Shown: positions 45,429 to 55,928 of the stretch, one piece after another
Layout of the letters: each line of letters opens with the position of its first letter
Numbering within the stretch: position 1 is the first letter of the stretch
Assembly (NCBI GenBank): GCA_030425145.1
Contig: JAUHVK010000005.1
Span: 112,961-176,960 of the forward strand
Length of the DNA: 64,000 bases
DNA from: Alphaproteobacteria bacterium
GTDB lineage: Bacteria; Pseudomonadota; Alphaproteobacteria; Rhodobacterales; Rhodobacteraceae
Direction: 5' to 3'
Position numbers and translations under genes: made by a program
Notes under the pieces: model-generated
The model's input: only the letters and a program-made list of their open reading frames with translations
The model's database searches: none
What the model was told of the DNA's origin: nothing

Positions 45429-46955
45429 ATGGGACGGATTCATCGCCTTTCGTCATGCTCCGCCATTGCCATTATTCTGGCAGGTGGCCCGGCGTTCGCT
45501 GAACTGACCGCGCCGCAAGTGTGGGACGGGATGGAGACCGCCTTGCGGGGGTTCGGCTACACCGTCACCGCGACAGAAAAGCAGACTGGCGACGGGTTGG
45601 ATGTGACTGATATCGTCATGCGGTTCGAGTCGTCGGAAGATGATGCTTCCGTCGAGATCGGCATCGAGTCCATCGATCTTGTCGAAAACGGCGACGGGTC
45701 GGTGTCGATGACATTCCCGGCATCCATGCCAATCACCATCGATGCCGCCCCCGAGGGCGAAGAAAACGTCATTATGGTGCTGGACTATGCGAACAGCGGT
45801 CTGGAACTTCTGGTCTCAGGCGAGCCGGGCAATTTGACCTACAGCTACAGCGCCGACCAATTGTCGATCTCGCTGGCGGAAATGGAGATCGAAGGCGAAC
45901 CTGTTCTGCGCGAAGAGGCACGCTTTGATTTCGTGCTCGACGATGTCGCCGGTTCGACGGTCGTCGTGACTACCGACGGCACCGACATCACCCAGTCCGT
46001 CGAAGCCACCGCTGCCAGCTACGACTTTGCCTTCAACGATCCTGAAAGCGACGATGCGGCGCTGGTGTCGGGGTCAATGGCCGGGGTTTATGTGTCCAGC
46101 GCCACCGTGCTGCCCGAAGGGTTCGACCCGAACGATCCACAGTCACTGGCCGCCGGAGGCTTCTCGGCACAGGGCACGATGGGCTACGCGGATGGCGAAA
46201 TGCAGTTCGCCGCAACCGAATCCGTAGGCACAACTTCCGGAACCTCGCGCACGGGCAGCGTGGGGATCGAATTCGAGATGGACGACGCGTCCCTGCGCTA
46301 TGACGTGAAAGCGACCGAGCAGGCGTTCAGCCTGTCTGGACCCGAAATGCCTCTTCCTGTCGATGTGAAGATGGCCGAAAGCGCCTTCCGCATCACCTTA
46401 CCTATTGCCGAGGCCGATGAACCGCAGGACATGGCGTTCGGCCTGACGCTGCGCGGGTTTGAGATGTCGGACCTGCTTTGGAATGTCATTGATCCCGGCG
46501 CGGCTTTGCCTCGCGATCCGGCGACCATTGCACTCGACCTCACCGGGCAGGCCACTCCCTTCTTCAATCTGTTCGACCCCGAACAGATGTCTCAGCTCGA
46601 AGCCACGGGCGGAACGCCGGGCGAACTGAACGCGTTGACGCTGAACGAACTCACGGTCGAGGCGGCTGGGGCCAAACTCGGCGGGTCCGGCGCTTTCACC
46701 TTTGAAAATGACGATCTGCAAACCTTTGGCGGTTTCCCGCGCCCGAATGGCGAGATCAATGTCACGTTGGACGGTGCCAACACCCTGATCGACAAGCTGA
46801 TCGCGATGGGTTTACTGACCAACGAAGACGCGATGGGCGCACGGATGATGATGAGCATGTTTGCGGTGCCGGGGGATGGGCCGGACAGCCTGAAGTCGAC
46901 GCTGACGATCAACGAACAGGGGCATGTGCTCGCTAACGGAATGCGGATTCAGTAA
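45429..46955 (+). CDS. DUF2125-family exported protein
   Basis: A 508-residue protein with a signal peptide (ends GGPAFA). The body is beta-rich and acidic, with repeated strand-like units, as known for DUF2125 proteins of alphaproteobacteria. It begins MGRIHRLSSCSAIAIILAG. The family is periplasmic or envelope-associated with unknown function; AsmA-like lipid carriers are the closest general comparison I can make, and that is inference. A palindrome with T tract follows. Confidence 0.82.
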   Translation: MGRIHRLSSCSAIAIILAGGPAFAELTAPQVWDGMETALRGFGYTVTATEKQTGDGLDVTDIVMRFESSEDDASVEIGIESIDLVENGDGSVSMTFPASMPITIDAAPEGEENVIMVLDYANSGLELLVSGEPGNLTYSYSADQLSISLAEMEIEGEPVLREEARFDFVLDDVAGSTVVVTTDGTDITQSVEATAASYDFAFNDPESDDAALVSGSMAGVYVSSATVLPEGFDPNDPQSLAAGGFSAQGTMGYADGEMQFAATESVGTTSGTSRTGSVGIEFEMDDASLRYDVKATEQAFSLSGPEMPLPVDVKMAESAFRITLPIAEADEPQDMAFGLTLRGFEMSDLLWNVIDPGAALPRDPATIALDLTGQATPFFNLFDPEQMSQLEATGGTPGELNALTLNELTVEAAGAKLGGSGAFTFENDDLQTFGGFPRPNGEINVTLDGANTLIDKLIAMGLLTNEDAMGARMMMSMFAVPGDGPDSLKSTLTINEQGHVLANGMRIQ

Positions 46956-46991
46956 CCCGGACCAAGGGCCCGTTTGCGTCAACGCGAACGC

Positions 46992-47019
46992 GGCGATGCG
47001 TTGACGCATCGCCCCTTTT
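46992..47019 (+). terminator. Palindromic element acting as terminator (copy B)
   Basis: GGCGATGCG and CGCATCGCC pair around TTGA and are followed by CCTTTT, so this copy of the GTTGAC-centred element can act as a terminator of the DUF2125 gene. A second module (GTTTGCGTCAACGCGAAC, 46969-46990 region) precedes it, the same two-module layout as at 8317, 61233 and 63825. Confidence 0.7.
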
Positions 47020-47767
47020 ACTGCCGCAACGCTGGCAATCCCACGCCGGTCGACTCGAACCCGCCATCCGCGGCGATCACCTGCCCCGTGACATAAGACG
47101 CCCTGTCCGAGCAGAGGAAGGTGATCACCTCTGCGATCTCCAGTTCCGACCCGTAGCGGTTCAGCGGGATCGCGTCGTGATAGGCATCAATGATCTCTTG
47201 CGTGTGCACCGCCATCGCCAGCTTGGTGCGCACTGGGCCGGGGCAGACACAGTTCACGCGGATGCCGTACTCGCCCAGTTCCGCCGCGTGCTGTTTGGTC
47301 AGATGGATCACCGCCGCCTTGGACGTTCCATAGGCCACCCGAAGGGTCGATGCGCGCAGCCCGCTGATCGAGCCGATGTTCACGATGCTGCCGCGACTGT
47401 CCTTGAGCGCGCGCGTTGCCGCCTGCGTGCACAGGAACACGCCGTCCAGATTGATTGCCATTACGCGGCGCCAGCCCTCGAAATCGGTTTCTTCCACCGG
47501 ACCGAATTCCGCCACACCCGCATTGTTGACCAGTGCATCGATACGTCCTGCCCAATCCAGCGTCCGTGTGACCATCGCCTCGACGTCCTCGGGTTTAGAC
47601 ACATCCAGCGGCAGAAGCAGAGTGTTCGGCACACCGTCCTGTTTCGTCAGTTCCTCGGCGTCGCGGTCCAAGAGCGCGACCCGCCAGCCCTGTTCAAGGA
47701 ACAGCTTTGCCGTGGCCAATCCGATGCCGCGCGCGGCTCCGGTCACGATTGCGCATTTCTGGTCCAT
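47018..47767 (-). CDS. SDR-family oxidoreductase
   Basis: A 249-residue classical short-chain dehydrogenase: TGAARGIGLATAKLFLEQGW cofactor loop, NNAGVAEFG, and the active site S-(ISGLRASTLRVA)-Y-G-T-S-K. The end VTGQVIAADGGFES is family-typical. It is in the 3-oxoacyl-ACP-reductase/glucose-dehydrogenase-like group; the substrate is unknown. Only 40% or so similarity is expected to the other SDR in the window, so they are not recent duplicates. Confidence 0.93.
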   Translation of the reverse strand: MDQKCAIVTGAARGIGLATAKLFLEQGWRVALLDRDAEELTKQDGVPNTLLLPLDVSKPEDVEAMVTRTLDWAGRIDALVNNAGVAEFGPVEETDFEGWRRVMAINLDGVFLCTQAATRALKDSRGSIVNIGSISGLRASTLRVAYGTSKAAVIHLTKQHAAELGEYGIRVNCVCPGPVRTKLAMAVHTQEIIDAYHDAIPLNRYGSELEIAEVITFLCSDRASYVTGQVIAADGGFESTGVGLPALRQ

Positions 47768-47834
47768 TCCGTCCTCCCCGTTTGCCTAGGTTCTGGCACG
47801 GGGAGAGGGCACTGTCACGCGGGAAGACCCCAGA

Positions 47835-49052
47835 TCAACCCGCCATCAGATCGGGCAGATCTCCGTTCAAACCGGCCGCTTCGCGGATGAAGGTCCGGCG
47901 CGCCGACGGGATCGCGTTCAACGCCGCCATACCCAGATCACGCCCGGCACGCAGGATCGGATTGTCGTTCGAAAACAATCGGTTGAACAAATCCGTCGCG
48001 CTCAGAAGCGTGGCAGTGTCGAAGCGCCGCCACTGTTCATAGCGTTCCAAAACCATTGGGCTGGCGAAATCCTCACCACGCCGCACCGCGTGGCCGATCA
48101 CATGCGCCAGGACCGCCACGTCCCGCAGCCCGGCGTTCAGCCCTTGCCCGGCAATCGGGTGCATCCCATGTGCCGCATCGCCCACCAATGCCAGACGGTC
48201 CGCGATGAACCGATTGGCGAGGGTCAGACCCAGAGGGTAGGTGAACCGCTCTCCGGCGAGGGAAATCTCGCCAAGAAAATCACTGAACCGAGGGCGCAGA
48301 ACAGTCAGGTAATCCTCTTCCGGCAGCGCGTTGATCTCTTCTGCGAGCCCACGCTTTTCACTCCAGACAATGGACGACCGGTTACCCGTCAGCGGCAGGA
48401 TCGCCAGCGGCCCCGCCGGCATGAAAAGCTGATGCGCCACGCCGCCATGTGGTTTTTCATGCGCAATCGCACAGACCAGCGCCGTCTGGTTGTAATCCCA
48501 CGCGGTGCGCCGAATGCCCGCGCGCTGCCCGGTCCCGGTTTGGCGTCCATCCGCACCGACGATCATCTGTCCGGTCAGCATGTCGCCCGACGCCAAAGTG
48601 ATATTCGCCCCCGTCGCGGTCACGTTCTGATCGACAACCGTTTCGCCCGACAGATGCGTGACCAGCGGTTCCGCCTCCATCGCTTCAAGCAACGCCCGCC
48701 GCAGATACCGGTCTTCGAGCATGTGGCCCATCGGCCCTTCCTCGATCTCGGCGCTGTCGAAATGCAGGCCAAGAAACACCTCTGCATCGCCCGCGCGCCC
48801 GTCACTGACCTTGATCTCGGTCATCGGCTGCGCGTTCGCCTTCAGCCCGTCCCACAGACCCAATGCGTTCAGCATCCGCACCGAGGCCAGCGCCAGCGCA
48901 TAGGACCGACCGTCGAAATTATCGCTGCGCCGCGTGCCTTCGGGACGGGCGTCGATCACGGTGCTGGAAAGGCCCGCTTGCGCGGCCGCAAGTGCCAGCA
49001 TCGGACCGTTCAGCCCGCCGCCCACAATCAGGATATCAGAGGTGTTGTTCAT
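47835..49052 (-). CDS. UbiH/COQ6-family FAD monooxygenase
   Basis: A 405-residue flavin hydroxylase of ubiquinone synthesis. The N-terminal Rossmann loop is ILIVGGGLNGPMLALAAA; the middle DG motif is IVGADGRQTGTGQRAG; the second FAD motif is RLALVGDAAHGMHPIAGQGLNAG. Alphaproteobacteria use one or a few such enzymes with broad ring-position choice, so UbiH, UbiF, UbiI or UbiL activity cannot be told apart. I chose the ATG at 49052 (MNNTSDILIVGGG). An amidase gene is divergent. Confidence 0.92.
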   Translation of the reverse strand: MNNTSDILIVGGGLNGPMLALAAAQAGLSSTVIDARPEGTRRSDNFDGRSYALALASVRMLNALGLWDGLKANAQPMTEIKVSDGRAGDAEVFLGLHFDSAEIEEGPMGHMLEDRYLRRALLEAMEAEPLVTHLSGETVVDQNVTATGANITLASGDMLTGQMIVGADGRQTGTGQRAGIRRTAWDYNQTALVCAIAHEKPHGGVAHQLFMPAGPLAILPLTGNRSSIVWSEKRGLAEEINALPEEDYLTVLRPRFSDFLGEISLAGERFTYPLGLTLANRFIADRLALVGDAAHGMHPIAGQGLNAGLRDVAVLAHVIGHAVRRGEDFASPMVLERYEQWRRFDTATLLSATDLFNRLFSNDNPILRAGRDLGMAALNAIPSARRTFIREAAGLNGDLPDLMAG

Positions 49053-49139
49053 GCGGGGAAATATGGAAGTGCTGCCGGGATTGTCCATGCGCTTCTCTGC
49101 CGCTACCGTCGCGCCAAGACGGGGCAGGGGAGACATCAC

Positions 49140-50468
49140 ATGACCGAATGGCAGACAATGACAGCCGCCGAACTCGGGCGCGGAATCGGCAGGGGGGAGA
49201 TTGATCCCGTCGAACTGACCCAGTTCTTTCTGGATGCCATCGACAAACATGAATACCGCGACCGGATCTATGCCCGCCTGACCCCCGACCGCGCCTTGGC
49301 CGAGGCTGTTTCTGCACAGGACCGCGCGCACCTCAAGCTGCGCCGCTCGCCGCTCGATGGCGTTCCGATCAGTTGGAAAGACCTGTTCGACACCGCGGGA
49401 GTGGTAACCGAATCCGGGTCCAAGCTGCTCGAAGGGCGCACACCCGACACTGATGCAGAGGTTCTGCAAGCGGCCACCCATCAGGGGTTGGTCTGTCTCG
49501 GCAAGACGCATCTCAGCGAACTGGCCTTTTCGGGCCTTGGTCTGAACCCAAAGACCGCCACATCGCCCAACATCCACAACCCCGACAACGCGCCGGGGGG
49601 GTCGTCCTCCGGTGCGGCGACATCAGTTGCCTTTGGCCTCGCCCCCGCCGCCATCGGGTCGGATACCGGCGGTTCGGTGCGCGTCCCGTCAGCTTGGAAC
49701 GACCTTGTCGGACTCAAGACGACCTCCGGCGTGCTCAGCCTTAAGGGGGCGGTACCGCTGGCGTCCAAGTTCGACACCGTCGGTCCGCTTTGCAAATCGG
49801 TTGAGGATGCCGCACTCCTCTTTGCAGTCATGAAGGGCGAAGCGCCCATCGACCTGGCACCGACGTCACTGAAAGGGAAACGCCTCGCCGTTTTGACAAC
49901 CACTGCGCTGGACGATGTGCGCGACGACCCGCGCAAAGGCTTTGACCACGCCGTGCAACGCTTCCGCGACGCGGGGGCCGAGATCGTTGAACTGGCCGTG
50001 CCAGAGATCGACACAGCAATGGCGTTGGCACCGATCCTGTTCGGCTGCGAGGCCTATGGCACCTGGAAAGATGTGATCGAGGCCAATCCGGACGTGATGT
50101 TCGCGGAAATCCTCGCCCGCTTCCGGGGTGGCAAGGACTTCACAGGAGCCGATTACGTCGCGGCATGGCATACGCTCGAACGGTGCCGCGAGGCTTATCT
50201 GTCGGCAACTGCCGGGTTCGACGCAGTGCTTTGTCCGACCAGCCCGATCACGCCGCCGAATGTCGAGCGTTTGATGACCGACAGTGCCTATTATGTCACG
50301 GAAAACCTCCTCACCTTGCGCAACACCCGCATTGGAAACCTGATGGGATTGTGCGCTTTGACGCTGCCCACGGGCGTCCCGGCCTGCGGAGTGATGCTCA
50401 TGGCGGCTCCGCGCGACGAACGGCGGCTCTTGCGGCTGGGTTTGGCGGCCGAAGCGGCGCTCACCTGA
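49140..50468 (+). CDS. Amidase-signature-family enzyme
   Basis: A 442-residue amidase. The Ser-cis-Ser-Lys triad is in place: Lys in VPISWKDLFDTAG, cis-Ser in GGSSSGAATSVA and the nucleophile in SDTGGSVRVPSAWN. It may hydrolyse simple amides or act on modified amino acids; it is not a GatA because no gatB or gatC is near and it lacks GatA end motifs. The ATG at 49140 has GGGGAGACATCAC upstream. An antisense-looking extension back to 48090 overlaps ubiH and is not real. Confidence 0.9.
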   Translation: MTEWQTMTAAELGRGIGRGEIDPVELTQFFLDAIDKHEYRDRIYARLTPDRALAEAVSAQDRAHLKLRRSPLDGVPISWKDLFDTAGVVTESGSKLLEGRTPDTDAEVLQAATHQGLVCLGKTHLSELAFSGLGLNPKTATSPNIHNPDNAPGGSSSGAATSVAFGLAPAAIGSDTGGSVRVPSAWNDLVGLKTTSGVLSLKGAVPLASKFDTVGPLCKSVEDAALLFAVMKGEAPIDLAPTSLKGKRLAVLTTTALDDVRDDPRKGFDHAVQRFRDAGAEIVELAVPEIDTAMALAPILFGCEAYGTWKDVIEANPDVMFAEILARFRGGKDFTGADYVAAWHTLERCREAYLSATAGFDAVLCPTSPITPPNVERLMTDSAYYVTENLLTLRNTRIGNLMGLCALTLPTGVPACGVMLMAAPRDERRLLRLGLAAEAALT

Positions 50469-50590
50469 ACCTTGGCCTGAAAGCCACAACCGTCTGATCC
50501 GTGCGCTCTTTTTCTGGACGCACCGGCCCATGCTATGTAATTTGGCTGCAAAGAGGGCGCGAACGACCCTCATTCTGAGGCAGTATTGGC

Positions 50591-51781
50591 ATGTTTCCCG
50601 AGCGGTTTTCGAACCTTCCGGCTTATGCGTTCCCGCGTCTGCGCGCCCTGTTGGACGTGCACGAACCTGGTGGGCCGGTCATTCACATGACCATCGGAGA
50701 GCCGAAACACGCGTTTCCCGCATGGATTTCCGACATTCTGAGCCAGAACATCGCCGGGTTTAACAGGTACCCGCCGAACGAAGGCACACCCGAACTGCGT
50801 GCCGCGATCCGCGATTGGGTGCAGTTCCGCTATGGCGTGAGCCTTGATGCCGACACCCAGATCATGGCGCTCAACGGGACGCGCGAAGGGCTGTACAACG
50901 TCGGCATGGCGCTCTGCCCCGAGGACAAGAACGGCGCGAAACCTGTCGTCCTGATGCCGAACCCGTTTTATCAAGTCTACCTGATCTCGGCGATCTCGGT
51001 TGCCGCAGAGCCCGTCTTCGTCAACGCGACCGACGACAGCGGACATCTGCCCGATTTTGAAAGCCTGCCCGAAGACGTGCTCGACCGGACTGCGCTGGCC
51101 TATATCTGCTCCCCTGCCAACCCGCAGGGCGCAGTTGCCGATCACGACTACTGGGAACGGCTTATTACATTGGCGGAAAAGCACGATTTCCAGATCCTCG
51201 CCGATGAATGCTATTCCGAAATCTACCGTGACACGCCCCCCGTGGGCGCGCTTCAGGTCGCGCAGGAGATGCGTGCTGATCCCGAACGCGTGGTGATCTT
51301 CCACTCGCTCTCCAAACGCTCCAACCTGCCGGGTCTGCGCTCGGGCTTTGTGGCTGGCGGTCCTGAAACGATCAGACGCATCCAGCAATTGCGCAACTAC
51401 TCCGGCGCGCCGCTCCCGCTTCCGCTTCAGGCGGTGGCCGAGGCGGTTTGGAAAGACGAAGCGCATGTCGAGGAAAACCGCGCGCTCTACGCCGAGAAAT
51501 TTGCTCTGGCCGACCGCATCTTCGGCAATGTGCCGGGCTACAAATCTCCGCAGGCAGGGTTCTTCCTCTGGCTGCCGGTCGAGGATGGCGAAGCCGCTGC
51601 TCTCAAGCTTTGGAAAGAAACCGGTGTCCGGGTGCTGCCCGGCGCGTATCTGTCGCGCGACACCGAAGCCGGAAACCCCGGCACGCATTATATCCGGGTC
51701 GCCTTGGTGGCCCCAAAAGAAGAAACAGAACGTGGCCTGACGCAGATCAGGGACTGCCTTTACGGCAGTGAAGACCAATAA
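50591..51781 (+). CDS. PLP aminotransferase, class I/II (DapC-like)
   Basis: A 396-residue fold-type I aminotransferase. The PLP lysine is in [17 protein letters not shown]; the N-terminal Pro-Asn turn [11 protein letters not shown] and [11 protein letters not shown] hold the cofactor; a late Arg in [21 protein letters not shown] binds the substrate carboxylate. By sequence it resembles N-succinyl-diaminopimelate aminotransferase, for lysine and cell-wall synthesis. It lies 11 bases before ftsK, which fits a division and wall context. Confidence 0.9.
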   Translation: MFPERFSNLPAYAFPRLRALLDVHEPGGPVIHMTIGEPKHAFPAWISDILSQNIAGFNRYPPNEGTPELRAAIRDWVQFRYGVSLDADTQIMALNGTREGLYNVGMALCPEDKNGAKPVVLMPNPFYQVYLISAISVAAEPVFVNATDDSGHLPDFESLPEDVLDRTALAYICSPANPQGAVADHDYWERLITLAEKHDFQILADECYSEIYRDTPPVGALQVAQEMRADPERVVIFHSLSKRSNLPGLRSGFVAGGPETIRRIQQLRNYSGAPLPLPLQAVAEAVWKDEAHVEENRALYAEKFALADRIFGNVPGYKSPQAGFFLWLPVEDGEAAALKLWKETGVRVLPGAYLSRDTEAGNPGTHYIRVALVAPKEETERGLTQIRDCLYGSEDQ

Positions 51782-51792
51782 AGAGGCGAACG

Positions 51793-54741
51793 ATGGCATA
51801 TCAGGCGCGGGGGCGTGACCCCCTCTTTGACAGCAACATGCAGGCTGCGCTGGAAAAGCGCGGCAAGGAGTTGGGTGGCTTCGTACTGATGGCGCTGGGG
51901 GCGATGGCCGCCGCGATGATCTATTCGTACTCGCCGCAAGACCCAAGCTGGCTGTCCGCCACAGATGCACCTGTTCAGAACTGGTTGGGCCGGGCAGGGG
52001 CCTCGGTCGCCGCACCGCTTTTCATGATTGTCGGCTGGGCCAGCTGGGGTTTGGCGCTGGTGCTGCTGGTCTGGGGCGCGCGCTTTGCGATGCACCGGGG
52101 CGAGGAACGTGCGCTGTCCTGCCTGATCTTCGCACCGATCTGGATCGCGCTTGCCGCCGTCTACGCCGCTGGTGTTCCTGAAACCACCGCCTGGACCCAC
52201 AGCTTCGGGCTGGGCGGGCTCTTTGGCGACATGATGATGGGGTCGATCCTGACGTTCCTGCCGCTTGGCACCACCTTCGCGCTCAAACTGATGATGCTGG
52301 TGATGGGTGCCATCGTGATGGTGATGGGCACTTTTGTTCTGGGTTTCACCAAAGCCGAACTGGCGCGTCTGGCGCGGTTCCTGCTGGTCGGCGTGATTAT
52401 GGTCTACGCCACGCTGCTGTCGCTTCTGGGCAAAGGCGCGACCGGCGCGCTGGGCGCGGCACGTCAGATGCAGGCCAAGAACGCCGAACGTCGCGCCATC
52501 CGCGGACAGGAACAGGCCGAAGCCGCCGAATGGGCTGCCGCGCAGGACGCCGTTAAATCCGAACCGCGCGTCACCCGCATCGCCCCCAAAGCTCCGCCGC
52601 CTTTGCAGGCCGATGAAGAAGAGCTGATCGACGATCCCTATCCGCAGGCCGCACCTCAGAAAACCGGTTTCCTGTCCAAGATGCCGTCGCTCATCCGCCG
52701 CGCCGATCCCGAACCTGAATTGGTCGAGACTTATCCGCATGGCGATCTGCCCGAAACGCTGCCGGGCGATGATCGAGTGCGCGCCAAGATCGCCGACGCA
52801 ATCAAATCCCGCGTCCGCCAGAACCCCTCAGTGACCTCGGCCATCGCAGCGCCGTTGACCAAAGGCCGTGGCCGTGGCCCTGATCCGCTTATCTTCAAGC
52901 CCAATGAGGGCCTGCCGCCGGAACCCCCTGTCACCGCTCGCGCCGCAGCCCCACTGCGTGCAGAGCCGCCCGTGACCGCGCCCAAACCCGCCGCCCATCA
53001 GCCACAGGCGCAAAGCCCGGCCTATGACGACGAGCCGGAAAACATCTTTGACGACATGACGGACTGGGACGATTACGGCGATGCACCGCAGGCCTACGCG
53101 CCGACACCGGTGCCGCAACCCGAGGCGCGCAAGGTTGTGCAGCAACCGCAGCGCAAGCCGCTTCAGCCGTCCAAGCGCGCGCAGGAAGAGGCCCAGCCGC
53201 GTCTGCAATTCGAGGACAAGCAGGCCGATTACGACCTGCCGCCGCTCGGACTGCTCATGGATCCGGCCAATATCGAACGCCACCACCTGAGCGACGAAGC
53301 ACTGGAAGAAAATGCTCGGATGCTCGAAGCGGTGCTGGATGATTACGGCGTGAAGGGCGAGATCGTCAGCGTTCGCCCCGGTCCCGTGGTCACGATGTAC
53401 GAACTGGAACCCGCGCCGGGCCTAAAGGCGTCCCGCGTGATCGGCCTTGCAGACGACATCGCGCGCTCCATGTCGGCGCTCTCCGCGCGTGTCTCGACCG
53501 TTCCGGGCCGAAGCGTGATCGGCATCGAACTTCCGAACGAAAAGCGCGAGATGGTTTCCTTCCGCGAAATCCTCTCGACCCGCGACTATGGCGACGGCAA
53601 CCAGAAGCTGCCGCTGGCGCTGGGCAAGGACATCGGCGGCGATCCGGTTGTCGCCAACCTCGCCAAGATGCCCCACCTGCTGATCGCCGGGACCACGGGT
53701 TCGGGTAAGTCGGTTGCGATCAACACCATGATCCTGTCGCTGCTCTACAAGCTGAGCCCGCAGGACCTGCGCCTCGTGATGATCGACCCCAAGATGCTCG
53801 AACTCAGCGTCTATGACGGCATCCCGCACCTGCTGTCGCCCGTTGTGACCGACCCGAAAAAGGCGGTTGTCGCCCTGAAATGGGTCGTGGGAGAAATGGA
53901 AGACCGGTACCGCAAGATGTCCAAGATGGGCGTCCGCAACATCGACGGCTACAATGGCCGTGTCGCCGATGCCCTGGCGAAGAACGAGATGTTCGAACGC
54001 ACGGTACAGACCGGCTTTGACGAAGAAACCGGCGAACCGATTTTCGAGACCGAGGAAATCCAGCCGGTCAAGATGCCCTATATCGTCGTCATCGTTGACG
54101 AGATGGCCGACCTGATGATGGTTGCGGGCAAAGAAATCGAAGCCTGCATCCAGCGCCTCGCGCAGATGGCCCGCGCCTCGGGTATCCACCTTATCATGGC
54201 CACGCAGCGCCCGTCCGTGGACGTCATCACCGGCACGATCAAGGCGAACTTCCCGACCCGGATTTCCTTCCAGGTCACCTCCAAGATCGACAGCCGCACC
54301 ATCCTAGGCGAAATGGGGGCCGAGCAGCTTCTGGGTCAGGGTGACATGCTCTACATGGCCGGTGGCTCCAAGATCATCCGCTGCCACGGCCCGTTCGTCT
54401 CGGATGAAGAGGTTGAAGAGATCGTCAACCATCTCAAGGCGTTTGGCCCGCCCGAATATGTCAGCGGCGTGGTCCAAGGCCCGGACGACGAAAAAGCCGA
54501 CAATATCGACGCCGTGCTGGGGCTCAACACTGGCGGCAACACCGACGGCGAAGACGCGCTTTACGATCAGGCCGTTGCCATCGTCATCCGCGACCGCAAG
54601 TGCTCCACCTCCTATATCCAGCGCAAGCTCGCCATCGGCTACAATAAGGCCGCGCGGCTTGTGGAACAGATGGAAGAAGAGGGTGTGGTCAGCGCGGCGA
54701 ACCACGTTGGCAAACGCGAAATCCTCGTGCCGGAACAGTAA
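51793..54741 (+). CDS. ftsK: DNA translocase FtsK
   Basis: A 982-residue protein of the division septum that pumps chromosome DNA toward dif sites. The N-terminus has four membrane helices (about 24-45, 60-82, 98-118, 138-205). A Pro/Ala/Gln-rich linker runs from about 220 to 480. The motor holds Walker A GTTGSGKS at 633-640, Walker B ([12 protein letters not shown]) and the arginine-finger region. The C-terminal gamma winged helix ([18 protein letters not shown]) reads KOPS-like sites. AGAGGCGAACG precedes the ATG. A hairpin terminator follows. Confidence 0.96.
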   Translation: MAYQARGRDPLFDSNMQAALEKRGKELGGFVLMALGAMAAAMIYSYSPQDPSWLSATDAPVQNWLGRAGASVAAPLFMIVGWASWGLALVLLVWGARFAMHRGEERALSCLIFAPIWIALAAVYAAGVPETTAWTHSFGLGGLFGDMMMGSILTFLPLGTTFALKLMMLVMGAIVMVMGTFVLGFTKAELARLARFLLVGVIMVYATLLSLLGKGATGALGAARQMQAKNAERRAIRGQEQAEAAEWAAAQDAVKSEPRVTRIAPKAPPPLQADEEELIDDPYPQAAPQKTGFLSKMPSLIRRADPEPELVETYPHGDLPETLPGDDRVRAKIADAIKSRVRQNPSVTSAIAAPLTKGRGRGPDPLIFKPNEGLPPEPPVTARAAAPLRAEPPVTAPKPAAHQPQAQSPAYDDEPENIFDDMTDWDDYGDAPQAYAPTPVPQPEARKVVQQPQRKPLQPSKRAQEEAQPRLQFEDKQADYDLPPLGLLMDPANIERHHLSDEALEENARMLEAVLDDYGVKGEIVSVRPGPVVTMYELEPAPGLKASRVIGLADDIARSMSALSARVSTVPGRSVIGIELPNEKREMVSFREILSTRDYGDGNQKLPLALGKDIGGDPVVANLAKMPHLLIAGTTGSGKSVAINTMILSLLYKLSPQDLRLVMIDPKMLELSVYDGIPHLLSPVVTDPKKAVVALKWVVGEMEDRYRKMSKMGVRNIDGYNGRVADALAKNEMFERTVQTGFDEETGEPIFETEEIQPVKMPYIVVIVDEMADLMMVAGKEIEACIQRLAQMARASGIHLIMATQRPSVDVITGTIKANFPTRISFQVTSKIDSRTILGEMGAEQLLGQGDMLYMAGGSKIIRCHGPFVSDEEVEEIVNHLKAFGPPEYVSGVVQGPDDEKADNIDAVLGLNTGGNTDGEDALYDQAVAIVIRDRKCSTSYIQRKLAIGYNKAARLVEQMEEEGVVSAANHVGKREILVPEQ

Positions 54742-54761
54742 AGACCTGCCGATCAGATCAC

Positions 54762-54797
54762 AAAAACGGGCGTTGCTATCGTATAGCAGCGCCCGTT
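54762..54797 (+). terminator. Terminator after ftsK
   Basis: AAACGGGCG-T-TGCTAT and ATAGCA-G-CGCCCGTTT form a long stem around CGT, with A and T runs at its ends. It lies 21 bases past ftsK. Confidence 0.75.
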
Positions 54798-54845
54798 TCG
54801 CCATATAGGGATCAAGAGTACCGAGCAGACAGGACACACGACCCG

Positions 54846-55442
54846 ATGCGACACCGTTTCCTTGCCCTTGTGGCAGCCCTCACCTGGTTCTGGGCCATGC
54901 CCGCAGCGGCGCAGCAATTGTCTCTGAATGCGCTGTCCAACTATCTCAACCAGCTCACCAGCGCCGAGGCGACCTTCACCCAGATCAACGCCGATGGGAC
55001 TATCTCCACGGGGACGCTCTATATCCGCCGCCCCGGCAAGGTGCGGTTCGAATACAACCCGCCCGAACAGGCCTTGGTGATGGCGAATAACGGCGCTGTG
55101 GTGGTGTTTGACCGCAAACTGGGGGGAGACCCGGAAAGCTATCCGCTCAACCGTACACCGTTGGGGCTGATCCTTGCACGCAATGTCGATCTCGGCCGCG
55201 CCAATATGGTGGTCGCACATGGCTATGACGGCACGGCGACGACAGTAACGGCGCAAGACCCCGACAACCCCGAATATGGCAGCATCCAGCTCAAGTTCAC
55301 CGACAACCCGGTCGAACTGCGCCAATGGGTGATTACCGATGATGGCGGCGGTCAGACAACGGTGGTGCTGGGGGCGCTGGATCGCAAGCAATTGCCAAAC
55401 AGTCTTTTCAACATCGAAGAAGAGCGCCGCGCAAACCGGTAG
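54846..55442 (+). CDS. lolA: Outer-membrane lipoprotein carrier LolA
   Basis: A 198-residue periplasmic chaperone that carries lipoproteins from LolCDE to the outer membrane. The signal peptide ends PAAAQ (about residue 23). The family core LYIRRPGKVRFEYNPPEQALVMANNGAVVVFD is clear. In alphaproteobacteria it is often encoded next to ftsK, as here (105 bases apart). Confidence 0.94.
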   Translation: MRHRFLALVAALTWFWAMPAAAQQLSLNALSNYLNQLTSAEATFTQINADGTISTGTLYIRRPGKVRFEYNPPEQALVMANNGAVVVFDRKLGGDPESYPLNRTPLGLILARNVDLGRANMVVAHGYDGTATTVTAQDPDNPEYGSIQLKFTDNPVELRQWVITDDGGGQTTVVLGALDRKQLPNSLFNIEEERRANR

Positions 55443-55484
55443 AACACCGATACATCACGCACCGCCCGCGTGCGGCGCTGCAAA

Positions 55485-55503
55485 CGCCCCGATCGTCGGG
55501 GCG
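55485..55503. terminator. Hairpin after lolA
   Basis: CGCCCCGA and TCGGGGCG pair around TCG, between the convergent lolA and small membrane protein genes. No T tract follows on either strand. Confidence 0.45.
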
Positions 55504-55515
55504 ATTGCCACAAGC

Positions 55516-55902
55516 TCAGGCCTCGGCCTGCGCAGGTCCGACGCCGTTGCGCAGAACGACGAAACAGAAAAGCGCCATCGAGAGCAAGGCCAGAACCGAC
55601 CCGGCCTTGGCAAGCGTCTCTCCTTGCTCCGTGATGGCCAAAGCAATCCCGGGGATCAGTACCACAACAGATGCCAGTGTCAGCGCGTAATGGACCTTTG
55701 CCAGACCAGAGGCTGCAGCCTTGGGTGACAAGGCGTAATACGCCCCAAAAACAGACATGGCGACAAAACCGATCAAGTTCAGGTGTCCGTGCGCTGGCGA
55801 CAAGCTGTGATCATGTGTGGCCGACATCTGGATACCCCAGGCCATGCCGATCAGGGCAAACAGCGCGCCGGTGGCGAAAAAGGGAGTAGCGATGGATTTC
55901 AT
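55516..55902 (-). CDS. Four-helix membrane protein with a His-rich motif
   Basis: A 128-residue inner-membrane protein from the ATG at 55902 (MKSIATPFF), with GAGAGGACTAACC upstream. Four helices are visible (about 5-22, 34-58, 68-90 and 98-120). The first loop carries HDHSLSPAHGHLN, followed by LIGFVAMSVFGAYYAL; the H-x-H...H-x-H-L-N pattern resembles the first helix pair of heme-copper oxidase subunit I-like proteins and could bind heme or metal. I cannot assign a function. Confidence 0.72.
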   Translation of the reverse strand: MKSIATPFFATGALFALIGMAWGIQMSATHDHSLSPAHGHLNLIGFVAMSVFGAYYALSPKAAASGLAKVHYALTLASVVVLIPGIALAITEQGETLAKAGSVLALLSMALFCFVVLRNGVGPAQAEA

Positions 55903-55928
55903 GGTTAGTCCTCTCTGGTGGTGTCGGA

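Noticed and set aside
48090..49139. N-terminal extension of the amidase gene by 350 codons
   Set aside because: It runs antisense through ubiH and reads as Arg/Gln-rich nonsense; the amidase pattern begins at the ATG at 49140.
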